54,712 bases of DNA, from NCBI GenBank assembly GCA_029237775.1, contig JAQZBR010000011.1:1-54712 (forward strand), written 5' to 3'. The position numbers and the translations under genes were made by a program. The notes beneath the pieces are model-generated. The model had not been told where the DNA came from. It was given only the letters and a program-made list of their open reading frames with translations, and did not search any database. Source of the DNA: Bacteroidota bacterium (GTDB lineage: Bacteria; Bacteroidota; Bacteroidia; 2-12-FULL-35-15). Of this stretch, positions 25,762 through 34,288 are shown piece by piece. Each line of letters opens with the position of its first letter. Positions within the stretch are counted from its first letter, which is position 1.

Positions 25762-26865
25762 ATGACACGTTACATTATTTCTTTTGCGATATTCCTATTT
25801 GCTTCTTCAGGTCTTTTCTCACAGGAAGCGGAAACCAAAGCAGACACGCTGGATGCCGCTGCGGCATTTATCAAGACGGGAACCATTTACCGCGATTCCG
25901 CTGCAGTTCATGAAACGAACAAAGATGAAAAAGGAGCAAAAAAATTTAATGAAGCTGCCATCAAAGAATTCAAAAAAGCCGTGAAGATCAATCCGGCTTC
26001 TTATCCCGCTTATTATCTGTTAGCAAACACACAGGCCAAGTTAAAGGACCATAAGGATGCAGTTGCCAATTACGAAAAAGCGCTGATGATCGATGGAGAG
26101 AAAGCGGATGCTTATCGCGGAAGAGCTTTATCGCAACTCGCTTTAGGGAAAGATACACTTGCCATGGCAGATCTTAATAAAGCCATTGATAAGAACTTTG
26201 ATGATGCTGATGCATTTTATCAACGCGGTTTAATGAGAGAAAAAGGAAAAAGCCTGCAGGCGGTTTTTGAAGATTACGGAAGAGCGATCGAGATCCGGCC
26301 TAATTTTGCCCTTCCTTATTTGCAACGCGGAAAGCTTTATTACAATGTGAAAAAAGATTATGTTCTTGCACTGGCTGATTTCAGTAAAGTCATAGAGATC
26401 GACCCGGAGAATAACGAAGCGTATTTATGGAGGGGCAAAACAAACTTCAATGGCGGGAACTTTAAAGCAGCAATTAATGACCTGAGCAGATATATTGATT
26501 ATGAAACTGAAAATATCGAAGCTTATTTAACCAGAGGTGCAGCCAGGATCAATACCAACAGCAATGCCGATGCTGTAAAAGATTTTGATGAAGTGATCAC
26601 CCGCGATCCGAAAAATGTTGTTGCCTATATGAACCGCGGAATTGCAAAAGGAGCAATGAAGAATTTTGGCGGAGCATTGGAAGATCTTGATATGGCGATA
26701 AAATTGAAGTTTGATTATTCCTCTGCTTATGTTAACCGCGCAGCTATCAAACTTGCCTCAGGGGATAAAAAAGGTGCCTGCAAGGATCTTGAAAAAGCGG
26801 ATGGACTTAACAATGAAAAGGCGTATGATCTGATTCAGAAGTATTGTAATGAAGGAAGGAAATGA
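25762..26865 (+). CDS. Exported TPR-repeat protein
   Basis: This is a 367-residue protein. The signal peptide MTRYIISFAIFLFASSGLFS is followed by eight or so TPR units of 34-36 residues (PASYPAYYLLANTQAKLKDH, PENNEAYLWRGKTNFNGGNF, PKNVVAYMNRGIAKGAMKNF). No enzymatic domain is visible. It probably serves as a periplasmic or outer-membrane-associated scaffold. It ends 53 bases before the convergent phosphoesterase gene, with no clear terminator between. Confidence 0.88.
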   Translation: MTRYIISFAIFLFASSGLFSQEAETKADTLDAAAAFIKTGTIYRDSAAVHETNKDEKGAKKFNEAAIKEFKKAVKINPASYPAYYLLANTQAKLKDHKDAVANYEKALMIDGEKADAYRGRALSQLALGKDTLAMADLNKAIDKNFDDADAFYQRGLMREKGKSLQAVFEDYGRAIEIRPNFALPYLQRGKLYYNVKKDYVLALADFSKVIEIDPENNEAYLWRGKTNFNGGNFKAAINDLSRYIDYETENIEAYLTRGAARINTNSNADAVKDFDEVITRDPKNVVAYMNRGIAKGAMKNFGGALEDLDMAIKLKFDYSSAYVNRAAIKLASGDKKGACKDLEKADGLNNEKAYDLIQKYCNEGRK

Positions 26866-26918
26866 TTCTGGTTTAGGATTTAGTATTCGATGCCAAAACG
26901 TTCTCTTTTATGCGGAAT

Positions 26919-27971
26919 TCAATAGCCTTCCAGAATTTCAACATCCATTCCCGCACGATAAATCTTTGTGATAAGCTTTTTATCTAAACCAAATTCCAGC
27001 TTTACGAAACCCATCGTGCTGTCGTCCTGAAATATTGAATTAAACGTTTTCTTTTTTAAAAGCCTGCTTCGCTTACTTCCGTTTCCACTTACGATATAAC
27101 GGTTTCCGATCTCCCGAAAGCATTGCACGTTGTGATCGTGACCGGAAACGTAAATGATATTATTGTAGCGGTTAAAAATATTAAGCAGTTCCGTCCGCAT
27201 CTTTCTATAAGATGTTTGCGCGAGATCCTGCGACAGGAATCGTTGAACTCCGAATACAGCAAAAAGCCGGAAAGGTGTATAAGTGAATAAAAATCTCAAA
27301 GGCTTGATCTTTCTTGCATGCTCACCATTTGTGTACAGTGGATGATGGGCTGCAACAATCACCTGCTGATCATGTGTTTTTGAATAAGCTAACAGACTGT
27401 CAAGGCGTAAATAACAAAGCTTTTTTGTTTTCTTAATGCTGCCCTCTTTGTTGCGCTTGTGTACATGCAGAAACCATTGCGTATCCAGGATGATCAAACG
27501 CACACTGTCTGTCAGCATTACAGAGCTTGGGCCGGGAAGGCCATTGGATGGCAAGAATGCAACATCACTTTTATTACGCACATTTGTAAAGTTCTGAATA
27601 TAGGTATTTACAAAAGCTTCCTGTTGCTTTATTTTCTTGAGCCCGTTCCGTTTTTGAGCATTCCAGTCGTGGTTACCCGGAATAAAAAATGCAGATCCCT
27701 GATACGTTTTTAACACTGACAGTTGTGAGTTCAAACGTTTCACCGAATTAATATCACCGGGGCTAAATCCGTCCGGGTAAACATTATCACCAAGAAATAT
27801 AACTGCACTCTGCCGATCCTGGCTGATCTCCTCCTTCAGCATCAACAATGCTTTACCTGAAGCTGTGTCTTCTCCTGCATCACCAATCAGGTAAACTGAA
27901 AACGTGGAAACTTCCTGCGCGAAGACAGTAAAGCCAGAGAATAATAAAACTAAGAATACTAAAAACTTCAT
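26919..27971 (-). CDS. Exported calcineurin-like metallophosphoesterase
   Basis: This is a 350-residue protein. The signal peptide MKFLVFLVLLFSGFTVFAQ is followed by the full metal-binding set: IGDAGED (D-x-H replaced by D-A-G, as in purple-acid-phosphatase-like members), FLGDNVYPDG, IPGNHDWN, VAAHHPLYTNGEH and SGHDHNVQ. The pattern GDNVYPDG resembles acid-phosphatase-like phosphoesterases. Substrate is unknown; the location is periplasmic. Its ATG overlaps the TGA of the DUF2752 gene by four bases, so the two are coupled. Confidence 0.92.
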   Translation of the reverse strand: MKFLVFLVLLFSGFTVFAQEVSTFSVYLIGDAGEDTASGKALLMLKEEISQDRQSAVIFLGDNVYPDGFSPGDINSVKRLNSQLSVLKTYQGSAFFIPGNHDWNAQKRNGLKKIKQQEAFVNTYIQNFTNVRNKSDVAFLPSNGLPGPSSVMLTDSVRLIILDTQWFLHVHKRNKEGSIKKTKKLCYLRLDSLLAYSKTHDQQVIVAAHHPLYTNGEHARKIKPLRFLFTYTPFRLFAVFGVQRFLSQDLAQTSYRKMRTELLNIFNRYNNIIYVSGHDHNVQCFREIGNRYIVSGNGSKRSRLLKKKTFNSIFQDDSTMGFVKLEFGLDKKLITKIYRAGMDVEILEGY

Positions 27972-28264
27972 TGATTCAATTTAAAAGCATAGCTGATAAG
28001 AATGATCCCAACCGTGCAAATGAAAAAATATTTAATAATGACATCCCCTCTCTTCAGCCTAAAGATAACATGTACTGCGGTAATTATAAATAACACAAAC
28101 AAAGGCAGCAATGCCGGATACAAATAGAAACTTTCAACAATATTCCCCTGCAACAAAGCAATAAACGAACGTTGCATGCCACATCCCGGACAATCAAATC
28201 CGGTGACTGTTTTAAAAGGGCACGTGAGCATATGGCTTTGAAGCCACCGGGCAACTGAATTCAT
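27968..28264 (-). CDS. DUF2752 membrane protein
   Basis: This 98-residue protein has the family signature CPFKTVTGFDCPGCGMQR (Cys15, Cys25, Cys28) and two hydrophobic helices after it (YPALLPLFVLFIITAVHVIF and YFFICTVGIILISYAF). The function of the family is not known; the cysteines could hold a metal or a disulfide. It overlaps the start of the metallophosphoesterase gene. Confidence 0.9.
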   Translation of the reverse strand: MNSVARWLQSHMLTCPFKTVTGFDCPGCGMQRSFIALLQGNIVESFYLYPALLPLFVLFIITAVHVIFRLKRGDVIIKYFFICTVGIILISYAFKLNQ

Positions 28265-28277
28265 TATAGCAAAATAA

Positions 28278-28306
28278 AAAAGTCCTGCGGATCAAGCAGG
28301 ACTTTT
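28278..28306 (-). terminator. Terminator of the CCC-motif membrane protein gene
   Basis: An 11-bp perfect stem (AAAAGTCCTGC at 28278-28288 with 28296-28306) is followed on the minus strand by TTTTTTATTTTG. Confidence 0.9.
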
Positions 28307-28325
28307 AATAAATATTATTTTTTGA

Positions 28326-28712
28326 TTATCTGATAGTACTCCATGGAATAGTTGAAAATGCTGCGCCAAGCACACAAATGTAAATGATCATGCTGATAAG
28401 ACATAGTGCGGATAAGCATAATCCGATGATAGCACAAACCTTCCCTGCCTTCATATTTTTAAATGACGCTTCAGAGTACATGCCCGGATTCTGAGTGTAT
28501 AAAGCGGTCGCTTTGCCTGCTAAAACCAATGCGACAATACTTGTCACCACCCCAACTAATCCGTAACAAAAACACCCAACGATAGAAATGATGCCAAGTA
28601 CCAGTACTGCTGTAGAATTAGGCAACACCTGATAACCCAAAGGCGGTTGTCCGAATTGCTGATTAAATTGCTGATTGATGTTTCCCGAATTTGGTGTATC
28701 CTGATTTTCCAT
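28326..28712 (-). CDS. CCC-motif (DUF4190-like) membrane protein
   Basis: Starting at the ATG at 28712 gives 128 residues (MENQDTPNSGNINQQFNQQF): a Gln/Asn-rich cytoplasmic head, then two pairs of membrane helices (STAVLVLGIISIVGCFCYGL and GKVCAIIGLCLSALCLISMI). The longer frame to 28844 adds 44 residues that do not fit the family. Cysteine-rich helices and the NMKAGKVCAIIGL motif are typical of the Bacteroidota CCC-motif proteins, whose function is unknown. It has its own terminator. Confidence 0.85.
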   Translation of the reverse strand: MENQDTPNSGNINQQFNQQFGQPPLGYQVLPNSTAVLVLGIISIVGCFCYGLVGVVTSIVALVLAGKATALYTQNPGMYSEASFKNMKAGKVCAIIGLCLSALCLISMIIYICVLGAAFSTIPWSTIR

Positions 28713-28873
28713 GGAATGTCTGTAAAAATTTGAACTAAAATAAGAAAGAAAATCTACGGATAGCGAATAAAAAAACGAATTTTCGAATCTATGTGCATTA
28801 AGAACAATTGCAAGAACATTTGTGGCCAAGAGTGACAGTTCCAATTAAGCTGATTCTAATAATAAAAGAAAAA

Positions 28874-29479
28874 TTAGCTACTTTGCGTCTTTGTGGTAAA
28901 AGACACTTTTAGATTCCCATTCAACTCAATCACCTGCGGTATCAACAGTTCCTTTTCGTCATTCATTAGAACGTAGTCAGACCGTTTTATTTTTTCCTCG
29001 TCACTGATCTGATTCAACATTCTTCTCCTTACATCCTCTTCACTTACACCATCACGTTGCATTACACGTTCTATTTTTAACGCTTCCGGAGCTGTTACCG
29101 TAATTATTTTTTGCACGAACTTATAGGTCTCGCTTTCAAAAAGGATCGCGGCTTCCTTAATCACATAATCCGAAGCGGAATTTTTACGGCACCATTCTTC
29201 GAAATGTTCTTTCACAGCAGGATGAACTATTTTATTCAGCGTGTCAAGCTTTTGTTTATCGTTAAACACTATGGAGGAGATCTTTTTTCTGTCGGCCTTA
29301 CCATCAGCAATTATTTCAGGGCCGAATGCATCCGAAAGCTTTGAAAGGATCACGGGATCATTAAGCAGCAGCTTCGATTCTTCATCCGCATAATAAACCG
29401 GAACCCCGAGGAGCTGAAAGACTCTACAAACGGTGCTTTTTCCGCTTCCTATGCCTCCTGTTATCCCGATTATTTTCAT
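28874..29479 (-). CDS. coaE: Dephospho-CoA kinase
   Basis: This 201-residue enzyme catalyses the last step of coenzyme A synthesis. The P-loop GGIGSGKST is at residues 8-16, with YYADEESKLLLND, IVHPAVKEHF and KEAAILFESETY downstream, all as expected. The ATG overlaps the stop of the ybbR gene as ATGA. The last nine or so residues (SFTTKTQSS) are encoded by a dispersed intergenic repeat (see findings), so the natural C-terminus has been replaced or extended by repeat DNA; the catalytic core is untouched. Confidence 0.95.
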   Translation of the reverse strand: MKIIGITGGIGSGKSTVCRVFQLLGVPVYYADEESKLLLNDPVILSKLSDAFGPEIIADGKADRKKISSIVFNDKQKLDTLNKIVHPAVKEHFEEWCRKNSASDYVIKEAAILFESETYKFVQKIITVTAPEALKIERVMQRDGVSEEDVRRRMLNQISDEEKIKRSDYVLMNDEKELLIPQVIELNGNLKVSFTTKTQSS

Positions 29480-30465
29480 TTTTTGAGGATATATTCAACC
29501 TTCTCTGGGCTCAATTTTACCGAACGGATATCAATGGGGTATTTCTCAAGATAGATCTTCAGCTTGTTGCTTCCCGGATCAGCTTTTTTATAATCGATAA
29601 CTGCTCTGAATTGCTGCGCATTGATCTTTTCATAATTATCAAAAGCGACATTGTATTTTACGCTTACTTTATCAGGGAAGGATTTAAGGCTATAGCCGGA
29701 AGGCAGATTAATAGCTTCGATCGGAAGCTCGATACTTGCTTCAGTGAACTTTTTCACGTTCACAAAAGCTTTAATTTCCGAAACGCTCATCTCAACATCT
29801 CCTTTTACCGAATCGTTCTTTAATCGAAGGATAATCGTTTGCGGCTTGTCGACATTCTTCAGACTCATTGGCAGGGTTTCAACATGATCAATCTTGCTGA
29901 TGACATCGGCAGCTCCGGAAACCTCCACAAAAGAAGGATTCAACTGCAATGAATCGGAAAGCTGGTAGCGGGTATCAATATCAATCGATAAATTCGCACG
30001 GACCGGAACACGTTTTTTAATTTTCTTATTGTAGTTCAGGTAAATGGTATCCGGAATCACGCGTTGTATTGCAACCCGTGAAGAGAACTGATGGGTGATC
30101 TTGTTCACCTGGGAATTCGTTAATAGATAGTAATGATTCTTTTCTCCGAGGCTCTTGCTCTCGTTAAGATCAATGTGAACGGTTTGCGGATCATGAAATT
30201 TATAGGCTAAAAGAAAAAAGCCTTTTGATTTCACTTCAAGGCTCATGCTTGTCGGGAGGTTATTTGCAACCACTTTATCTGCAGGCGCGTTCACATAATT
30301 CACCGGATAGATCACGGTTATAACATACTCCTTAGAAAGAGTCATCAACAACCAGAAAAGCATTGAGATAAAAACACAGCATAAAAAAGTAGCCACACGC
30401 TTATTCAGCCTGATCTTTTCTTTTCCTGCATCCTGCTCAAACGTTTTAATAAATGGTGACCTCAT
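29476..30465 (-). CDS. YbbR/CdaR-like domain protein
   Basis: This 329-residue protein has an N-terminal membrane anchor (FLCCVFISMLFWLLMTL, about residues 28-44) and a long extracytoplasmic part with YbbR-like repeats (VSGAADVISKIDHVETLPMS, LPSGYSLKSFPDKVSVKY). Its position directly before coaE and after yajC is the conserved Bacteroidota order. In Firmicutes CdaR regulates diadenylate cyclase, but no cyclase gene is next to it here, so only a structural call is safe. Confidence 0.88.
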   Translation of the reverse strand: MRSPFIKTFEQDAGKEKIRLNKRVATFLCCVFISMLFWLLMTLSKEYVITVIYPVNYVNAPADKVVANNLPTSMSLEVKSKGFFLLAYKFHDPQTVHIDLNESKSLGEKNHYYLLTNSQVNKITHQFSSRVAIQRVIPDTIYLNYNKKIKKRVPVRANLSIDIDTRYQLSDSLQLNPSFVEVSGAADVISKIDHVETLPMSLKNVDKPQTIILRLKNDSVKGDVEMSVSEIKAFVNVKKFTEASIELPIEAINLPSGYSLKSFPDKVSVKYNVAFDNYEKINAQQFRAVIDYKKADPGSNKLKIYLEKYPIDIRSVKLSPEKVEYILKK

Positions 30466-30752
30466 TCTTGTCTATTTTAAACAAAGTTAATTATTTTATC
30501 ACTTCGTAGGAGTCCTTCGGACTAAGGCACCAAGAGCACTAAGTTTATCGCTTAATCTTTATTTCTCTTAACTCAACTGAATAATTTGTTGCGAATTCAT
30601 TACAACAAGGGAATACTTGCGGTGAAGCTTTCGAGTAGGCTCGCTTGACTTTATGTCGAGAAGTCTGAAAGCAGGTTACCGGATTGTTATAAAATTTATA
30701 AAAAAATAGCGCTAAGGATTCCTTAACGCTATTCTTTACTGGTTTTTAAAGC
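30466..30752. repeat. Repeat-bearing gap between ybbR and yajC
   Basis: A gap of 287 bases separates genes that are close together in related genomes. It holds an ACTAAGGCACCAAGAGCACT block (30521-30540) related to the TTACCACTAAGGCACTAAGA family, a small AGTCC-TTC-GGACT hairpin (30511-30523), and the yajC terminator. No coding frame is seen. Confidence 0.65.
30705..30733 (-). terminator. Terminator downstream of yajC
   Basis: A 13-bp stem with one mismatch (AATAGCGCTAAGG at 30705-30717 with 30721-30733) is followed on the minus strand by a T run. It would separate yajC from ybbR-coaE, so the latter pair needs its own promoter or partial read-through. Confidence 0.8.
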
Positions 30753-31034
30753 TTATTTGGTTTCTGCACCGATCATTGTTGATGTATCCATAGACACAGC
30801 GTTCTTTTCGATCTTAAGCTTGTTACCACCTTCTACAGTGATCATAAATGTTGTATCCTGAACTGAGGCGATCTTCCCGTGAATTCCGCCAATCGTAACT
30901 ATATTGTCACCCACTTTAATGTTCTCACGGAATTTTTTCTGATCCTTTGCTTTTTTTAGCTGAGGACGGATCATAAAAAAATAGAATACTACGATGATAA
31001 GGATGATGGGTAAAAATTGTTGTAACTGATCCAT
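30753..31034 (-). CDS. yajC: Preprotein translocase subunit YajC
   Basis: This 93-residue protein has a single N-terminal membrane helix (FLPIILIIVVFYFFMIRPQ) ending in the diagnostic FMIRPQ, then the soluble domain with KVGDNIVTIGGIHGKIASV. It assists the Sec translocon as part of the SecDF-YajC complex. Its start is 5' of a repeat-filled gap that separates it from the DUF1573 gene. Confidence 0.95.
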   Translation of the reverse strand: MDQLQQFLPIILIIVVFYFFMIRPQLKKAKDQKKFRENIKVGDNIVTIGGIHGKIASVQDTTFMITVEGGNKLKIEKNAVSMDTSTMIGAETK

Positions 31035-31413
31035 AATTTTTGTTTGTTATTTATTTGTTTGTTGTTTGTTGTTGCTTTTTTACCACTAAGGCACTAAGAC
31101 TTTGTTTTTTTACCACGAAGACGCAAAGGCGCAAAGGGTTTATTTTTTTAAATTTTGAAGTCTCCTTAAATTGTTCACTCTTTAATTTTAATTGGAATAA
31201 ATTCGCCAATTGCCTATTGTTTACTGTTTAATTGCCTATTGTTTTCTGTTACCCTATTGCTTATTGGCTATCACTTGAATGAGATTGCTTCTTCGCGAAA
31301 AGCTCATCACAATGACCCTCCGTATCTTTCATCTCGTCTCTCATTGTCTACTTTTTTATTTGTCTATTGTAGAAGTTTACTTCGGGCAAAAGCCCTCCCA
31401 ATAAATCTTCAAA
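31035..31413. repeat. Repeat-filled gap between yajC and DUF1573 genes
   Basis: Two related units stand side by side: TTTTACCACTAAGGCACTAA (from 31077) and TTTACCACGAAGACGCAAAG (from 31109). Further right, TTGCCTATTGTTTACTGTTT and close variants occur three times (31208-31265). These are simple dispersed repeats, not genes, although both strands show short open frames across them. Confidence 0.75.
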
Positions 31414-31893
31414 TTACTCCTCTTCCGGGACAATCACGGTTGCGCTGATAGCGATCATCTTTGTACTCGGATTACAATTGGTAACCAGAGTAACCGTTTT
31501 CTGTGTTAATCCAGCCTTGCCTTCGCTGTTGAACATCACATCCACCTTACCCGACTCACCCGGTTTGATTGGAGTCTGAGGATAAGAAGGAACCGTACAT
31601 CCGCAGCTTCCCTGGGCAGAAGAGATTACAAGATCAGATCCGCCATTATTTTTGAATACGAAAGAATACGTTACTTTTTCTCCTTGTGTGATCTTTCCGA
31701 AATCGTGCTTCTCTTCCGAGAATGTCATTACCGGAGCACTTCCTGCCGGTGCTACAACATCAGATGCTGTGGCCGGAACATTGATCACATCAGTTGAGAT
31801 CTGAGGTGCGTTCTCATCTTTCTTTTTCTCAGGGGCACATGATGAAACAAACAACACTGATAATAATGCAAAGCCTATGATTACTGTTTTCAT
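31414..31893 (-). CDS. DUF1573 domain lipoprotein
   Basis: The ATG at 31893 gives 159 residues starting with a lipoprotein signal (MKTVIIGFALLSVLFVSSC, Cys19); the longer frame to 31938 puts 15 residues before the signal peptide and was rejected. After a low-complexity linker, the DUF1573 domain has FSEEKHDFGKITQGEKVTYS, FKNNGGSDLVI and GSCGCTVPSYPQTPIKPGES with its CGC pair. It is an outer or periplasmic lipoprotein of unknown role, always near nusB and yajC in Bacteroidota. Confidence 0.92.
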   Translation of the reverse strand: MKTVIIGFALLSVLFVSSCAPEKKKDENAPQISTDVINVPATASDVVAPAGSAPVMTFSEEKHDFGKITQGEKVTYSFVFKNNGGSDLVISSAQGSCGCTVPSYPQTPIKPGESGKVDVMFNSEGKAGLTQKTVTLVTNCNPSTKMIAISATVIVPEEE

Positions 31894-31947
31894 TTCTTTA
31901 TTCTTTTCAATTGTAAAATTCATGATTCGACAAATCAAAAATTAAAA

Positions 31948-32895
31948 CTATTCCATTAAACCTCTACCCATTTTATTGAGCTTGTTCTCTCTCTTAAAAT
32001 CAGCGATAAGCTTATCCAGGATCCCGTTGATAAAGATCTTGCTCTTCGGAGTGCTGTACATCTTGGAGATCTCGATGAATTCGTTCAATGTTACTTTAAC
32101 CGGAATGTTTGAAAAATGCAGTACTTCGGTGATCGCCATTTTCATTAGCAACACATCCATTAACGCGATACGCTCCACTTCCCAGTTCTTCGTCTTATCA
32201 CCGATAAGCTTTTCATTTTCTTCATTGCGGATAGCAGTCTGACGGAAAAGATCCTTCACAAAGTCCATATCATCTTCTCTGTCCTTATAAAGCGACATTA
32301 AATGGAAATCCGGCTCAACATCTTCCTTGAAAGACTCAATAGTTTTAACAACCATCGGATTCACCAGATAAATATCATCACCCCAGTGAAGGTTTTTTTC
32401 TTCATAAATGTGATTCACCAATTCGTAATCAGCAATGAATTCTTTAAACACACTGATCATAAAATTTCTGTCCGTCTTGTAATCATGCACCGGATTATTC
32501 ATATACTCCGAATACATTTCAGAACCACGAATGGTATTATAAACTTTTCTTACAAGCTCAAATTCATTGTTCCAGTTGATCCTACGGTTATTCATTTCAC
32601 GTTTTAAATGAATGTTTTCCGCCAACTGCTGAAGAAATTTATTGTCGATGAACTTACGGTTCGGATCCAATTCTTCTTTCGTAGGAAGATGCTTTTCCTT
32701 AGCCTCCTCGATCATCACATTTGCTACGTGCTGTAATTCTAAAAAGAAAGCAAGCTGATAAATATACAGATCGTACACTTTGTCAATATTCGCAAACAGC
32801 TCACGCTCACTTCTCCCCAGGTCTCTTGTGTCGGATTGAAAAAAACCGTACAGGGCCTGCATTACTTTGATCCTTAAATATCTTCTGTTTAACAT
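31948..32895 (-). CDS. nusB: Transcription antitermination factor NusB, long Bacteroidota form
   Basis: This 315-residue protein begins MLNRRYLRIKVMQALYGFFQ, the NusB first helix. It carries an inserted middle region, as usual for Bacteroidota (about twice the length of E. coli NusB), and ends with the conserved core LLMKMAITEVLHFSNIPVKV, LNEFIEISKMY and FINGILDKL. It acts with NusE in rRNA antitermination. It lies 54 bases upstream of the DUF1573 gene and is the likely promoter-proximal gene of that operon. Confidence 0.95.
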   Translation of the reverse strand: MLNRRYLRIKVMQALYGFFQSDTRDLGRSERELFANIDKVYDLYIYQLAFFLELQHVANVMIEEAKEKHLPTKEELDPNRKFIDNKFLQQLAENIHLKREMNNRRINWNNEFELVRKVYNTIRGSEMYSEYMNNPVHDYKTDRNFMISVFKEFIADYELVNHIYEEKNLHWGDDIYLVNPMVVKTIESFKEDVEPDFHLMSLYKDREDDMDFVKDLFRQTAIRNEENEKLIGDKTKNWEVERIALMDVLLMKMAITEVLHFSNIPVKVTLNEFIEISKMYSTPKSKIFINGILDKLIADFKRENKLNKMGRGLME

Positions 32896-33020
32896 TTATC
32901 TACTAATTACGAATCTATACGAATTACGAATCTGTGTTTATAAAAAATCTAAATAAACAACAGAAATTACAATCTCAAGGTTAACCGTCTCCGAACTACA
33001 AACTACAAACTACAAACTTT

Positions 33021-34130
33021 TTAAAAAGAAACCTTGATCTTCCCTATGTCCGACAAACGTTTTTCGGCAATTCTATTTGCTGCCATGTATGTCGGTATAT
33101 TCTGCTCTTTTGATACTTTAAAAATATTCAATGTTGTATCATAGATCTTTTCTGCATGCGACATTGCACGCTCACGGTTATAACCTTCAAGCTCATAGAA
33201 TACGTTAATGATCCCGCCTGCGTTAACTACAAAATCAGGAGCATAAATAATTCCTTTTTCGATAACCATTTTGCCATGTACGTTTTCATCTGCAAGCTGA
33301 TTGTTAGCAGCACCGCAGATGATGGAACATTTTAAACGCTCGAGTGTATCTGAATTCACTGTCGCACCAAGCGCGCATGGAGCATAAATATCCATGTCCA
33401 TATCGTAGATCTTGCTACCATCGACTATAACTTCAGCACCTGTTTCTTTGGCAATTGCCTTTAAGCGATCTTCATTGATATCGAAGATCGAAACTTTAGC
33501 TCCTTCTTTAACGAGGTGTTTCACCAGGCTTTCTCCAACATGTCCGATGCCCTGAACAACAACTTTTTTTCCCGAAAGACTGTCATTCCCCCACTTTTCT
33601 TTCGCGGAAGCTTTCATTGAAAGATATACTCCGTAAGCAGTGACAGGAGAAGGATCTCCGCTTCCGCCCATATTCTCAGGCAAACCGCTTACAAAATCAG
33701 TTTCCATCTTTATGTACTCCATATCTTTTGTACTTACCCCAACATCTTCAGCAGTAATGTATTTTCCGGAAAGACTGTTTACAAATTTCCCGAACCTGCG
33801 CATCAGCGCTTCGTTCTTCTGCGTTTTTGCGTCACCAATGATCACGGCTTTTCCACCACCAAGGTTCAACCCGGCAACAGATGATTTATATGTCATACCG
33901 CGTGAAAGACGCAGCACATCCGTTAAAGCTTCCATCTCATTTTTGTAAGCCCACATCCGTGTTCCGCCAAGACTTGGGCCGAGGATAGTGTTATGAATTG
34001 CAATAATGGCTTTAAGGCCGGTTTCATTGTCATTACAAAAAACAACCTGCTCGTGATTATGAAGGCTCATTTGAGCGATAACCGGATTCTCTGCCAAAGG
34101 AGAGTTTTTTATATCCTGAACTTGTATCAT
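33021..34130 (-). CDS. Leucine (Glu/Leu/Phe/Val-type) dehydrogenase
   Basis: This is a 369-residue NAD-dependent amino-acid dehydrogenase. The substrate domain has LGPSLGGTRMW and the two catalytic lysines Lys82 (GMTYK) and Lys94 (NLGGGK). The Rossmann domain carries VQGIGHVGESLVKHL. NETGLKAIIAIHNT and VNAGGIINVFYE complete the signature. The type with LNLGGGKAVI is closest to leucine/branched-chain dehydrogenases, which release ammonium and a branched 2-oxo acid, feeding branched fatty-acid synthesis. It has a near-perfect promoter in the divergent gap. Confidence 0.93.
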   Translation of the reverse strand: MIQVQDIKNSPLAENPVIAQMSLHNHEQVVFCNDNETGLKAIIAIHNTILGPSLGGTRMWAYKNEMEALTDVLRLSRGMTYKSSVAGLNLGGGKAVIIGDAKTQKNEALMRRFGKFVNSLSGKYITAEDVGVSTKDMEYIKMETDFVSGLPENMGGSGDPSPVTAYGVYLSMKASAKEKWGNDSLSGKKVVVQGIGHVGESLVKHLVKEGAKVSIFDINEDRLKAIAKETGAEVIVDGSKIYDMDMDIYAPCALGATVNSDTLERLKCSIICGAANNQLADENVHGKMVIEKGIIYAPDFVVNAGGIINVFYELEGYNRERAMSHAEKIYDTTLNIFKVSKEQNIPTYMAANRIAEKRLSDIGKIKVSF

Positions 34131-34178
34131 ACTTATTTGTTTATGATTTAAAATCTGATTTCAGAGATGATTAATCAG

Positions 34179-34186
34179 TACTTTTG
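34179..34186 (+). promoter_or_regulatory. Candidate -7 element for the ABC exporter gene
   Basis: TACTTTTG fits TAnnTTTG on the plus strand. No TTG is seen at the -33 position, and the leader to the TTG start at 34289 would be about 95 bases. Confidence 0.35.
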
Positions 34187-34207
34187 TGTCGGTTTAAAAT
34201 TGTGGCG

Positions 34208-34237
34208 CAAAATTAATGGTTATTTCCGAGTAGCCAA
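34208..34237 (-). promoter_or_regulatory. Bacteroidota promoter of the leucine dehydrogenase gene
   Basis: On the minus strand TTG (34237-34235), exactly 19 bases, then TAATTTTG (34215-34208) match the known Bacteroidota consensus TTG-N19-TAnnTTTG at every fixed position. Transcription would start near 34202, about 70 bases before the ATG. Confidence 0.65.
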
Positions 34238-34288
34238 AATATACAGGGGCCAATTAGCAAACCGTTTAACAACATTTCCGGCAGGATT

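Noticed and set aside
31040-31231. Plus-strand ORF containing FFTTKALRL and FFTTKTQRR
   Set aside because: It is a translation of two dispersed repeat units in a gap; such ORFs arise wherever the repeat lies.
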